Assembly (NCBI GenBank): GCA_937877125.1
Contig: CALEFQ010000046.1
Coordinates: 1 to 16,891 of the forward strand
Origin: an uncultured bacterium
Lineage (GTDB): Bacteria > Patescibacteriota > CALEFQ01
Length of the DNA: 16,891 nucleotides
Direction of reading: 5' to 3'
The notes under the pieces were generated by a model. It was not told the DNA's origin, searched no databases, and saw only the letters and a program-made list of their open reading frames with translations. Each line of letters starts with the position of its first letter. Positions within the stretch are counted from its first letter, which is position 1. Shown one piece after another: positions 7,277 through 14,388 of the stretch. The position numbers were made by a program, and so were the translations under genes.

Positions 7277-7654
7277 ATGTATAATAAACAGATCATGGAT
7301 CATTTTCAGAACCCGCGAAATCAAGGATCACTTGAGCGGCCCGACGGAGAAGGGGAGGCCGGTAATCCGGTTTGCGGCGATATGATGCACATCTATCTCC
7401 GTGTCAAAGACAATAAAATCACCGATATTAAATTTCAGACTCTTGGCTGCGGCGTCGCTATCGCCACTTCCTCCGTACTAACAACTCTGGCCAAAGGCAA
7501 AACCCTGGAGGAAGCGGCCAAAATCACTAAAATGGACATCATAAATCAGCTTGGCGGCAAGGATCAAATCCCGCCCCAGAAATTTCACTGCAGTATTATT
7601 GCCGAAGAAGCTCTCGGCAAAGCAATTGCGGATTATCGACAAAAACCAAAATAA
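7277..7654 (+). CDS. iscU: Fe-S cluster scaffold protein IscU
   Basis: Receives sulfur from IscS and iron to build [2Fe-2S] clusters before transfer to target proteins. The 125 residues show all ligand residues: Cys33 and Asp35 in 'GNPVCGD', Cys58 in 'TLGCGVAIATSS', and His104-Cys105 in 'KFHCS'. 'IPPQK' (98-102) sits where the chaperone-binding LPPVK motif lies in E. coli IscU, although I see no hscA/hscB here. The start ATG is 9 nt after the iscS stop. I see no clear terminator after it; the next gene has its own promoter. Confidence 0.94.
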   Translation: MYNKQIMDHFQNPRNQGSLERPDGEGEAGNPVCGDMMHIYLRVKDNKITDIKFQTLGCGVAIATSSVLTTLAKGKTLEEAAKITKMDIINQLGGKDQIPPQKFHCSIIAEEALGKAIADYRQKPK

Positions 7655-7661
7655 AGGGCGC

Positions 7662-7690
7662 TTGGTTCTTATCGCCTAAAATGGTATAAT
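7662..7690 (+). promoter_or_regulatory. extended -10 promoter for the PrsW-like gene
   Basis: TTGGTT (7662-7667) and TATAAT (7685-7690) are 17 nt apart, and TGG just before the -10 makes it an extended -10 element. The predicted start near 7697 gives a leader of about 16 nt. Confidence 0.7.
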
Positions 7691-7700
7691 CTAGGGGATT

Positions 7701-7706
7701 AGGTGA
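7701..7706 (+). promoter_or_regulatory. Shine-Dalgarno of the PrsW-like gene
   Basis: AGGTGA lies 6 nt before the ATG at 7713. It is the clearest Shine-Dalgarno in the window, where most starts have none, and it supports this start choice. Confidence 0.6.
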
Positions 7707-7712
7707 TCTCGC

Positions 7713-8678
7713 ATGGCCTCATCTTTTTCCGTTATATTCCTAGCTGTCTTCCTAGGGTTTTCCCCCGGGTTGTTTTGGTTGTGGTTTTATCGCCAGCGCG
7801 ATAAAAAGAATCCGGAGCCGAATAAGCTGATGATCTACCTGTTTTTGGGAGGTATGGCCTCCACTATTCCGGCCGCATTATTGCAAAAATTCGCCCAGGA
7901 ATTCATCCCGCCCCAGTTTTTGCTCTGCCTGGACAACGCCTGCAATCTGAACGTCGGCGGTAATGCTTTGTTCCTACTGGGGTTTATGTTTCTGATCGTC
8001 GCCCCTACGGAAGAAATATTTAAGTTTCTTTTCGCCCGGTGGATTTCCTTTAAGTCCAACTCCTTCGACCAGATTATCGATGGCATCAAATACAGCGTGG
8101 CCGTGGCCTTAGGCTTTGCCTCGCTGGAAAACGCCCTCTACCTGATGGGGTCGCTTCAGATTGCCGACTTCGACACGGTAGTATCTACCTTATTGACTAG
8201 GTTTTTCATATCGACGCTGGCCCACACGCTATATGCCGGCATCAGCGGTTATTACCTAGGGCGCGCCCGTTTCGACAGCTACAATCGCCGCCGCTTGCTC
8301 TGGACCGGCTTAATCCTGGCAATTATCGCACATGGCGCGTTTAACTTCATGCTTTATAGCGGGATCGGTTTTTATTCTATCCTGTTAGTCGCTTTAATCT
8401 TTCTGATTTTACTCCAAAAATTCCGGAGCAAGGAACTGACTCGAGTACAGCAGATCGCTGTTTCCACGGGCAGTCAGCGGATTTCTTCGGCCGCGCTGCC
8501 GTCCGAATCCGGAACTGGCGACCGGACGGTTACGGACTTGATAAAAGCCAGCCGGGAGCAGGCAGACCCGATGCAAGTCACCGTTTCCGAATTTTGCCCG
8601 CGCTGTTTCAAGAAAAATATCTACCATTCAAAATTCTGCCCGAATTGCGGTGAAAAATTATACATAAAAGTGCGCTGA
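7713..8678 (+). CDS. PrsW-like intramembrane protease with C-terminal zinc ribbon
   Basis: A polytopic membrane protein of 321 residues related to PrsW, the site-1 protease of the B. subtilis SigW pathway. Hydrophobic segments fall at about 5-25, 38-58, 84-108, 125-146, 160-182, 196-216 and 218-235. The conserved residues of the family are present: 'EEIFKF' (Glu100, Glu101), 'FASLEN' (Glu139), His171 in 'HTLYAG' and His207 in 'HGAFNF'. After a polar linker (about 240-290) the tail has CPRC...CPNC (Cys295, 298, 309, 312), a zinc ribbon probably on the cytoplasmic side. No anti-sigma factor is visible nearby, so the substrate is unknown. It has its own promoter and Shine-Dalgarno, and the next gene starts 4 nt after its TGA stop. 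Confidence 0.85.
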   Translation: MASSFSVIFLAVFLGFSPGLFWLWFYRQRDKKNPEPNKLMIYLFLGGMASTIPAALLQKFAQEFIPPQFLLCLDNACNLNVGGNALFLLGFMFLIVAPTEEIFKFLFARWISFKSNSFDQIIDGIKYSVAVALGFASLENALYLMGSLQIADFDTVVSTLLTRFFISTLAHTLYAGISGYYLGRARFDSYNRRRLLWTGLILAIIAHGAFNFMLYSGIGFYSILLVALIFLILLQKFRSKELTRVQQIAVSTGSQRISSAALPSESGTGDRTVTDLIKASREQADPMQVTVSEFCPRCFKKNIYHSKFCPNCGEKLYIKVR

Positions 8679-8682
8679 AATC

Positions 8683-9546
8683 ATGAAGAAATTTCCACCC
8701 GTTATCTGGGGAAGTATTCTGATCACTATCATCTTTGTGGCGATAGTGATTTTAGTCAATTTCCTGACAAAACCTAAGTCGGCCGTCAGTCCGGATGCCA
8801 ACCAGCCTGACGTTGCGAGCTCGGCCACCCCGCCAGTAGAAACTCCAAGCGTTACAGCCGAAGCGCCCCTCCCGGAAACAGTCTTGGAGTTAATGAACCA
8901 TGAATCAGTTTTATTTTTCCCCGCTCTGCCGGTAAATATTTATCAATATTCCTTAATCCAGATAAAAAACATCGACTCGAAAAAGGCTGAGGACATAAAG
9001 GTCACCCTGCTCAATCGGGCGGGGGAAAGCCAGACCTATTCAATTAATAATCTGGAGCCGAATTCTATTAACCGGTTTAGCCTCAAAAACCTCTCCGGGA
9101 TCCCGATTAATTTCAGCCCCGGACTGGTCATCGTTTCTTCTGATCGCGAATTAGCCGCCTTAGCTGAAATTTTTTCCACGGCGTCTGAGGAAACTGTTCC
9201 TGATGAAACACTGGCCCCCGTTGATCAGACCGCCAAAGACCTAAGTTTCACAGTATATGCCGGCACTGACAACGAACCGTCCCAGAACCGCCTAATTATC
9301 ACCAACCCGGCCAATAAACTGATCGAGGCTCAAGTTACCTTAACGTCTCCGGCCTCCGGCAGCCAGATAGTCTTTACCGGGGAACTCGCCCCACTAAATA
9401 GCAACGTCGTCGAATTAAATCTTCCTAAATTCGCCGACATAACCGATCGCGCGACCGTGAATGTTTCCGGCACCAGTTATATTATTGGCACAATTTACCA
9501 CCTTGACAAAAACGCCGGACTATTGAGTAATATACAAGGGAGGTAG
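8683..9546 (+). CDS. Single-span surface protein with two similar beta-rich domains, unknown function
   Basis: I do not recognise this 287-residue protein. It has a short basic N-terminus, one membrane span at about residues 8-28 and a Pro/Ser/Thr/Ala-rich spacer at about 30-67, then two beta-rich segments. The two appear related. 'LIQIKNIDSK' (91-100) with 'VTLLNRAGES' corresponds to 'LIITNPANKL' (204-213) with 'VTLTSPASGS', and each is followed by a Leu-Pro/Asn stretch and a 'VIVSSD' or 'VNVSGT' strand. The topology suggests an exported, membrane-tethered domain. It starts 4 nt after the PrsW-like gene, with no Shine-Dalgarno, so the pair is likely one operon; the exported domain could even be a PrsW substrate, which is speculation. 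Confidence 0.75.
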   Translation: MKKFPPVIWGSILITIIFVAIVILVNFLTKPKSAVSPDANQPDVASSATPPVETPSVTAEAPLPETVLELMNHESVLFFPALPVNIYQYSLIQIKNIDSKKAEDIKVTLLNRAGESQTYSINNLEPNSINRFSLKNLSGIPINFSPGLVIVSSDRELAALAEIFSTASEETVPDETLAPVDQTAKDLSFTVYAGTDNEPSQNRLIITNPANKLIEAQVTLTSPASGSQIVFTGELAPLNSNVVELNLPKFADITDRATVNVSGTSYIIGTIYHLDKNAGLLSNIQGR

Positions 9547-9692
9547 GGAAGACGGAATCATGGAACGAGAAAAGACTAACTAAATTTGCCAGAGTTGGAG
9601 GTAGGATAGGTACACAGAAAATAAAAAATAATAAAATATTTATTTCACGGATGCAGATTGCGTGATCTAGCCAAGCGAGAAACCGAGACTTT

Positions 9693-9720
9693 GTGTCGCA
9701 CAATAAATCTTATGCGACAC
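9693..9720. repeat. perfect 8-bp inverted repeat in the gene-free region
   Basis: GTGTCGCA (9693-9700) pairs exactly with TGCGACAC (9713-9720) over a 12-nt AT-rich loop. No T-tract follows on either strand, so it is not a standard terminator. It could be part of a structured RNA or a protein binding site. Confidence 0.5.
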
Positions 9721-9839
9721 CATATCCCTGGAACACCCAGGCTATCTGCCTAAACCCGGCCCAGCGACTCTGTAAATAAACCTGCCTTTTTATTCTCCCA
9801 AACGCACCTATTCTCTATTTCAAGAATATAATGTTTTAT

Positions 9840-9866
9840 AAAACCGCCCAGACTTGGCGGATTTTT
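9840..9866 (+). terminator. intrinsic terminator, + strand
   Basis: CCGCC (9844-9848) pairs with GGCGG (9856-9860) around a 7-nt loop, with flanking A and T runs extending the stem, and ATTTTTATTT follows. It ends either the 7713-9546 transcript or an unannotated RNA in this region. Confidence 0.6.
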
Positions 9867-9966
9867 ATTTATATTCAAATAATAACCGTTTTGATTTACC
9901 GACTAAGCTGCCTTTATCCATTCCCAGATCCAGGAACCTTCCCGACGCGCCGGAATAGACTATTTT

Positions 9967-9988
9967 AAAAGCGGCCTCGAAGGACCGC
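9967..9988 (-). terminator. intrinsic terminator of the minus-strand M23 gene
   Basis: Read on the minus strand, GCGG-(T bulge)-CCT pairs with AGG-CCGC around a TCG loop (9988-9971) and TTTT follows (9970-9967). It lies 23 nt after the stop of the coiled-coil M23 peptidase gene. Confidence 0.6.
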
Positions 9989-10011
9989 CTAAGGCACTTT
10001 AGCTTCTGGTC

Positions 10012-11322
10012 CTAGAATAACCCCATCGGGGAAACTGTTTTCTCCGGCGCGTACCAGGGCGATTCGCCGTAAGAAGTTTTGACTGTCGCCATTTGAGTAT
10101 AAACCGCGAAGTGGAGATGACAGCCGGTGGAAAAGCCAGTCGAGCCCTCAAAACCAACCGTGTCTCCCTGTTTCATGACTTGGCCGGGCGCCACCGCCGT
10201 GCGGCTCATATGACCGTACAAGGTATAAAGATTGAGTTTTGGATGGAATAAAACAACCCAATTGCCGAAGCCATACGTCAAACTGCCGACTCCGAAAACC
10301 TGACCGTCAGCCGCCGCCACGACGGCCGTTCCGCACGGCAAAGCAAAATCAACTCCAGCATGAATTCTAGGCGATCCGTCGCTATTGTATCCATAGACAC
10401 CACTTTTAGCATAACTGGTTAATCCATAAGATTGACTGATTGATGACAATGCGCCTTTCATCGGTTCGCGCAGGAGGCCGGCGCCGATCGCCGGCGGGCC
10501 GGACGGAGTTGAGCCGCCGCGACTGTTCATTAGTTCCTGCTCAAGCGTCTGGATTTCGGCCGCCAATTTCCGTTGTTTTTCGGCCGACTCGCCAATCAAT
10601 TCCTGGTATTTGTCTTCCCGTTTTTCCGTTTTAGACAGCAATGATTCATTGTCCCGGCGCTGGCGCTCCAGCTCCTGATGCTGTTGGTCTAATTGCCCTT
10701 TCAGCGCTACCTGCTCGCGCTGTTTGTCTTCCAGTTCATATTTTTTGGCCAGAAGGTCATCTTTTAGAGCCTTGACCTTATCGTACATATTTTTGACCTC
10801 GGCCTGATATGACAAAGTTTGCTGTTGGAATTTCAAAAAATCAGAAAAGGTGGAACTGCGCAGAAGCATATTTATCGACGAACGATTGTCATCAAAATGA
10901 CGCAAATCCCGGATCAGACCAGACAAGATCTCCCGCTGATATTGCAAATCTTTTTCTTTTTCTTCTACTTGTTGTTTAGTAAGCTGAATCTGGGCGTTGG
11001 TCTGATCGATTTCGGCGCCGGTTTTTTCGATGGCCAAATTGGTGACTTCGATTTCATCGGCACTTATCTTAATTTTCAGCTCCAACGTAGTCGCTTCCTG
11101 GTCCAAGCGGGCTAAATCACCGGTATAACGACGAATTTCAGCCTGCACTTCGTCGATTTTCTTTTTTTTGTCGTCGATAACCGCTTGCGCGTTTTTTTCA
11201 GATTTGTCATCTTTTTTATCCGCCGTGCCGTCTTCGGCCCAAACAAAAATACCGCCGGCTAAGCCGAGAATGCATAACAACGAAACTACAAATATTTTTG
11301 TTCTAGTTTTTACCTTTTTCAT
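10012..11322 (-). CDS. Coiled-coil M23 peptidase (EnvC/PcsB-like murein hydrolase)
   Basis: A secreted or membrane-tethered peptidoglycan endopeptidase or hydrolase activator of 436 residues. A basic start and hydrophobic segment (about 9-29, ending 'FVWAED') form a signal peptide or anchor. A long coiled coil covers about 44-268 and contains 'INMLLRSSTFSDFLKF' (150-165), the pattern seen in EnvC/PcsB-type proteins that are gated by FtsEX. A short Gly/Pro linker leads to the M23 domain (about 283-436). All metal and catalytic residues are present: His321 and Asp325 in 'HAGVDF', His371 in 'LYGHMS', His402 and His404 in 'CHLHF'. It is therefore likely to be active, unlike E. coli EnvC. It has its own consensus promoter and a terminator. 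Confidence 0.9.
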   Translation of the reverse strand: MKKVKTRTKIFVVSLLCILGLAGGIFVWAEDGTADKKDDKSEKNAQAVIDDKKKKIDEVQAEIRRYTGDLARLDQEATTLELKIKISADEIEVTNLAIEKTGAEIDQTNAQIQLTKQQVEEKEKDLQYQREILSGLIRDLRHFDDNRSSINMLLRSSTFSDFLKFQQQTLSYQAEVKNMYDKVKALKDDLLAKKYELEDKQREQVALKGQLDQQHQELERQRRDNESLLSKTEKREDKYQELIGESAEKQRKLAAEIQTLEQELMNSRGGSTPSGPPAIGAGLLREPMKGALSSISQSYGLTSYAKSGVYGYNSDGSPRIHAGVDFALPCGTAVVAAADGQVFGVGSLTYGFGNWVVLFHPKLNLYTLYGHMSRTAVAPGQVMKQGDTVGFEGSTGFSTGCHLHFAVYTQMATVKTSYGESPWYAPEKTVSPMGLF

Positions 11323-11330
11323 ATTAGATA

Positions 11331-11359
11331 ATTATATCACGAAGGCAAGGCGCTGTCAA
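11331..11359 (-). promoter_or_regulatory. full-consensus promoter giving a near-leaderless mRNA
   Basis: On the minus strand, TTGACA (11359-11354) and TATAAT (11336-11331) are separated by 17 nt, with TGA before the -10 as an extended element. All 12 hexamer bases match consensus. Only 8 nt lie between the -10 and the ATG at 11322, so transcription should start within a couple of bases of the start codon. Confidence 0.8.
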
Positions 11360-11363
11360 ACAA

Positions 11364-12887
11364 TTACATTGACCAGCCGGCCACGTTAGTTCCGTTGCGG
11401 AAATTTTCAGTATAGGGCAAAAATTCCGACAAAATATCGCGCTGAATGTTGAACTTATATACTTTGACCCGGGCGGTACTGCGTCCGCTACTGCCGATGA
11501 TAATTTCGGCTTTGCCGTTTTGATCGTACTCAATCGTCCCGACATCGACGCCGTCGCGAAAATCAGCGCCAAAAGCGAAGAAATCGATCCCGCGCGGGGC
11601 ACCATCCTTGGCCTCTAAAACTCGCACGTGGCCGCCGCGCGAGGCCGCGCCAACCACGATTTCCGCTTCACGGTCATTATCGACATTGCCCGCAGATACC
11701 CGGACTCCTCCCGTAAGATTTTCGCCGAAAGCGAGGAAATCGCTATAGAGATTGTGCTCCATTTGCGGCTTGTATATTTTCACTAGTGGCTTATATCCGC
11801 TTTCCGGCGAAACGATAATTTCATCTTTGGTCGGAGTCGAGAGATCGACATTAGCGACCGCGACATCGACCCCGCCGCGAAAAGCCGGACCGTAGGGCCA
11901 AAGTTCCAAGGACCGCCTAGCCCCGTCCGCCTCGAAAATACGGACTTGCCCGCCGCCGCCGCGCCGCGGCGCCGTCACGATCTCGTCATGCCCGTCGCCG
12001 TCGACATCTCCCGCCGCCACCCGAATACCCCCTTTAAAATTTTTATCGTAGGCCAGGAATATAGAAATCTCCCGATTTGATTGGTCGCGCACGCTGACTT
12101 CCGGTTTGGCACCCGGCCCGGCGCCAAAGATAATTTCTTCATGGCCGTCGCCGTTAGTATCGCCGCAAGCAACATCGGCGCCGCCCCTAATCCTGGGATC
12201 CAGCACCAGGCTATTTATTTCGGCAACTTCGCCGTTCAAATAAAAGGAACGTAAATGTGAAGTGCCAATCGGCCCGGGCCCGGTCAAAATTCTCTGTCCA
12301 GTATCCGCCAATTGACGATGCGTATTTATAAAATCCGTCGGATTATGCCAGTCAGCCAATAGGGACTGGTCGCCCAAACCCCAATAAACCCAGGCAGAAG
12401 AAACATCGACATATGCGCCTTTCCGGATCCCGAAATGAAGGTGTTCGCCCCAGCCGCCATTTTCGGCGCGGTTGCCAAGATAGCCAATAGTGGTGCCGGC
12501 CTCGACGGCTTGGTTTTCTTTGACCCTGACATCAGCCGAACGCAAATGCCCGTAAAGCGATACGACCGAGCTTAAATCCGGCAACTGGTGCTCAATTAAT
12601 ATTACCGTCCCGAAGCTGGTGTGCTCACCGATGTGTCGCACAATACCGGTCCCGATGGCCAGCACCGAAGTGCCGGCCGGCCGAGAAATATCATTGCCGA
12701 GATGCCATTTCCCGCCGCTACGCCTTTCCCCGAAATTTTCAAAACTATAGGATTGGTAGTTATCTAGCGGAAAGCGGAAAGAATAACTAAACCCAGCCGT
12801 GGCAGTGAGCGAACTAAATAAACCAAACCAACCGACTAAAGCGGCTAACAATGAAAAAGAAACAAATTTTTGCCACCAGATCCGCAT
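11364..12887 (-). CDS. M23 peptidase fused to FG-GAP (integrin-like) repeats
   Basis: An exported 507-residue protein. A signal peptide covers about 1-31 ('FSLLAALVGWFGLFSSLTATAG'-like hydrophobic core, split at residue 31). The M23 domain (about 48-165) has His62 and Asp66 in 'WHLGND', His114 in 'LYGHL' and His149/His151 in 'EHLHF', so the zinc site is complete. From about 232 on there are five tandem FG-GAP/VCBS-type repeats with starts near residues 235, 286, 338, 393 and 445 (period 51-55) and a sixth broken off at 498. Repeats 1 and 2 keep the calcium-loop pattern 'DTNGDGHEE' and 'DVDGDGHDE'; later ones degenerate. The repeats probably bind a surface ligand or sugar and position the hydrolase. 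It starts 4 nt after gltX. Confidence 0.9.
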   Translation of the reverse strand: MRIWWQKFVSFSLLAALVGWFGLFSSLTATAGFSYSFRFPLDNYQSYSFENFGERRSGGKWHLGNDISRPAGTSVLAIGTGIVRHIGEHTSFGTVILIEHQLPDLSSVVSLYGHLRSADVRVKENQAVEAGTTIGYLGNRAENGGWGEHLHFGIRKGAYVDVSSAWVYWGLGDQSLLADWHNPTDFINTHRQLADTGQRILTGPGPIGTSHLRSFYLNGEVAEINSLVLDPRIRGGADVACGDTNGDGHEEIIFGAGPGAKPEVSVRDQSNREISIFLAYDKNFKGGIRVAAGDVDGDGHDEIVTAPRRGGGGQVRIFEADGARRSLELWPYGPAFRGGVDVAVANVDLSTPTKDEIIVSPESGYKPLVKIYKPQMEHNLYSDFLAFGENLTGGVRVSAGNVDNDREAEIVVGAASRGGHVRVLEAKDGAPRGIDFFAFGADFRDGVDVGTIEYDQNGKAEIIIGSSGRSTARVKVYKFNIQRDILSEFLPYTENFRNGTNVAGWSM

Positions 12888-12891
12888 AGAA

Positions 12892-14385
12892 TTATTTTTT
12901 GAGACGGTTCAGGCCAGACTGTATTCGGCGCAACGATTGAGTTTTGCCTAAGACGCCCATTATTTCAAACGGTGACGGACTTCTTTCCTTACCTGATAAA
13001 GCAAAACGAAGCGGCCAAAACATAGTTCCGTTGTCAATCCCCTGCTCTTTAGCGAAAGCTAATAAGGCAGGTTCTAATTTTGCCTGAACGAAATCCGCCT
13101 CAGTAAATAATTCGAGGCGATCCAAGGCCTTTTGCATCGCTAAAATAGTTTTAGGCCGGTCCGATTTGCGCCAGACCAGCTGGGCCGGATCATAATCCAG
13201 TTTTTCGCTGAAAAAAAAGCCGATGGCCTCCGGCAAATCAGACAGTTTTTTTATGCGAGATTGTTCCAGGGCGATCGCTTTTTCAATAAATTTTGTGTTC
13301 GCGCGATAATCTTGATAGCCCGGCAATGAACACAGGTATTGTTCGGATAGCTCGCGAACCCGAGGCACCGGCAGAGTCCGCAGATACTTGCCGTTGACCC
13401 AATTAAGTTTTTCTAAGTCAAAAACAGCCGCGGCTTTATGCACCTGGGCAAGCTCGAATCGCTTGACCAGTTCCGGCAAAGTAAAAATCTCTTCGGCGGT
13501 TTTCGGATTCCAGCCCAGGAGGACAATAAAATTAAGAATCGCGTCTTTTAAATAGCCTTTTTTGATGTAATCATCAACCGCCACATCACCACGACGCTTT
13601 GACAGCTTTTTTCTTTCCCGATCAACCAACAACGGCAAATGGGCGTAAGAAGGAACCGGCCATCTAAAAGCTTGATACAAAAAAATATGCTTCGGTGTTG
13701 AAGAAAGCCACTCCTCTCCCCTGATTATATCCGTCACTCCCATCAAATGATCATCAATTACCACCGCCAGATGATAAGTCGGGAAACCGTCGGATTTGAG
13801 CAAAACCTGATCATCGACCAGCTTGTTTTCAAACTGGACTCTTTTCCGAATCACGTCCTTGAAAACCGTATAGCCGTCGCGCGGTACTTTTAGACGAACA
13901 ACGTAAGGAGTTTTCTGGTCCAACTTTTGCTTAATCTGCTGTTCCGTCAATTGCAGACACCGGCGGTCATACATCGGCGGCACCCCGCGTTGTTGCTGAT
14001 CCGTCCGCATCGCCTCCAAGTCTTCTCTGGTACAAAAACACCGATAAGCATGGCCATGGTCGATGAGCTGTTTGGTGTACTCACGATAAATAGCCGTTCG
14101 CTTCGATTGGATATAGGGTCCGTTCTGGCCGCGTTCCTGGATTTTACCGTCCGAGGTCAGAACCGGGCCTTCATCATAATCAAAACCCGCCCAATTTAAA
14201 GTGCGGACGATTTGTTCGATCGCGCCCGGCACAAAACGCTCTCGATCGGTATCCTCGATCCGCAGGATAAACTTACCGCCGTTGTGCCTGGCCCAAAGAT
14301 AAGAATAAAGAGCGGTTCGCAAACTGCCGACATGCATCATTCCGGTGGGCGAAGGAGCGAAACGAGTAACAATATTTTTGTTCAT
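12892..14385 (-). CDS. gltX: Glutamyl-tRNA synthetase
   Basis: Charges tRNA-Glu with glutamate in the cytoplasm. The 497-residue protein is a class I synthetase: 'PSPTGMMHVGS' carries the HIGH-type motif as HVGS (His18), and 'KKLSKRRGD' carries the KMSKS-type motif (Lys260-Arg264). 'FILRIEDTDRERF' is the usual glutamate-pocket signature. Cys117, Cys119 and Cys143 fit the zinc-binding insertion. A complete anticodon-binding C-terminal half follows. I cannot tell from the sequence whether it also charges tRNA-Gln; no gat genes are visible. It starts 3 nt after the WecG/TagA gene and is followed 4 nt later by the M23/FG-GAP gene, so it is mid-operon. Confidence 0.96.
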   Translation of the reverse strand: MNKNIVTRFAPSPTGMMHVGSLRTALYSYLWARHNGGKFILRIEDTDRERFVPGAIEQIVRTLNWAGFDYDEGPVLTSDGKIQERGQNGPYIQSKRTAIYREYTKQLIDHGHAYRCFCTREDLEAMRTDQQQRGVPPMYDRRCLQLTEQQIKQKLDQKTPYVVRLKVPRDGYTVFKDVIRKRVQFENKLVDDQVLLKSDGFPTYHLAVVIDDHLMGVTDIIRGEEWLSSTPKHIFLYQAFRWPVPSYAHLPLLVDRERKKLSKRRGDVAVDDYIKKGYLKDAILNFIVLLGWNPKTAEEIFTLPELVKRFELAQVHKAAAVFDLEKLNWVNGKYLRTLPVPRVRELSEQYLCSLPGYQDYRANTKFIEKAIALEQSRIKKLSDLPEAIGFFFSEKLDYDPAQLVWRKSDRPKTILAMQKALDRLELFTEADFVQAKLEPALLAFAKEQGIDNGTMFWPLRFALSGKERSPSPFEIMGVLGKTQSLRRIQSGLNRLKK

Positions 14386-14388
14386 ATA

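Larger units (their letters stand above)
9547..10011. other. 465-bp gene-free region between convergent genes
   Basis: This is the longest stretch without a gene in the window. I find no tRNA, and none of the RNase P, SRP RNA or tmRNA signature sequences I know. It holds an AT-rich tract (about 9617-9653), a hairpin from TCACG (9655-9659 region) pairing with CGTGA (9661-9665), an 8-bp hairpin at 9693-9720, a small CCTGG/CCAGG hairpin (9727-9741), a + strand terminator at 9840-9866 and a - strand terminator at 9967-9988. The + terminator is about 300 nt after the last gene, so either that gene has a long 3' UTR or a small RNA is encoded here. Confidence 0.5.

Noticed and set aside
9482..9703. 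73-residue minus-strand frame with hydrophobic content
   Set aside because: It starts at TTG inside a hairpin arm, overlaps the end of the 8683-9546 gene, and shows no family signature or promoter.
9721..9775. Possible tRNA or SRP RNA fragment near 'AAACCCGGCCCAG'
   Set aside because: No cloverleaf, T-loop consensus or SRP helix-8 sequence could be built on either strand.
9831..9968. 45-codon + strand frame starting MFYKTAQTWR
   Set aside because: Its first codons encode the terminator hairpin itself and its ATG overlaps a TATAAT-like string, so it is probably a chance frame.
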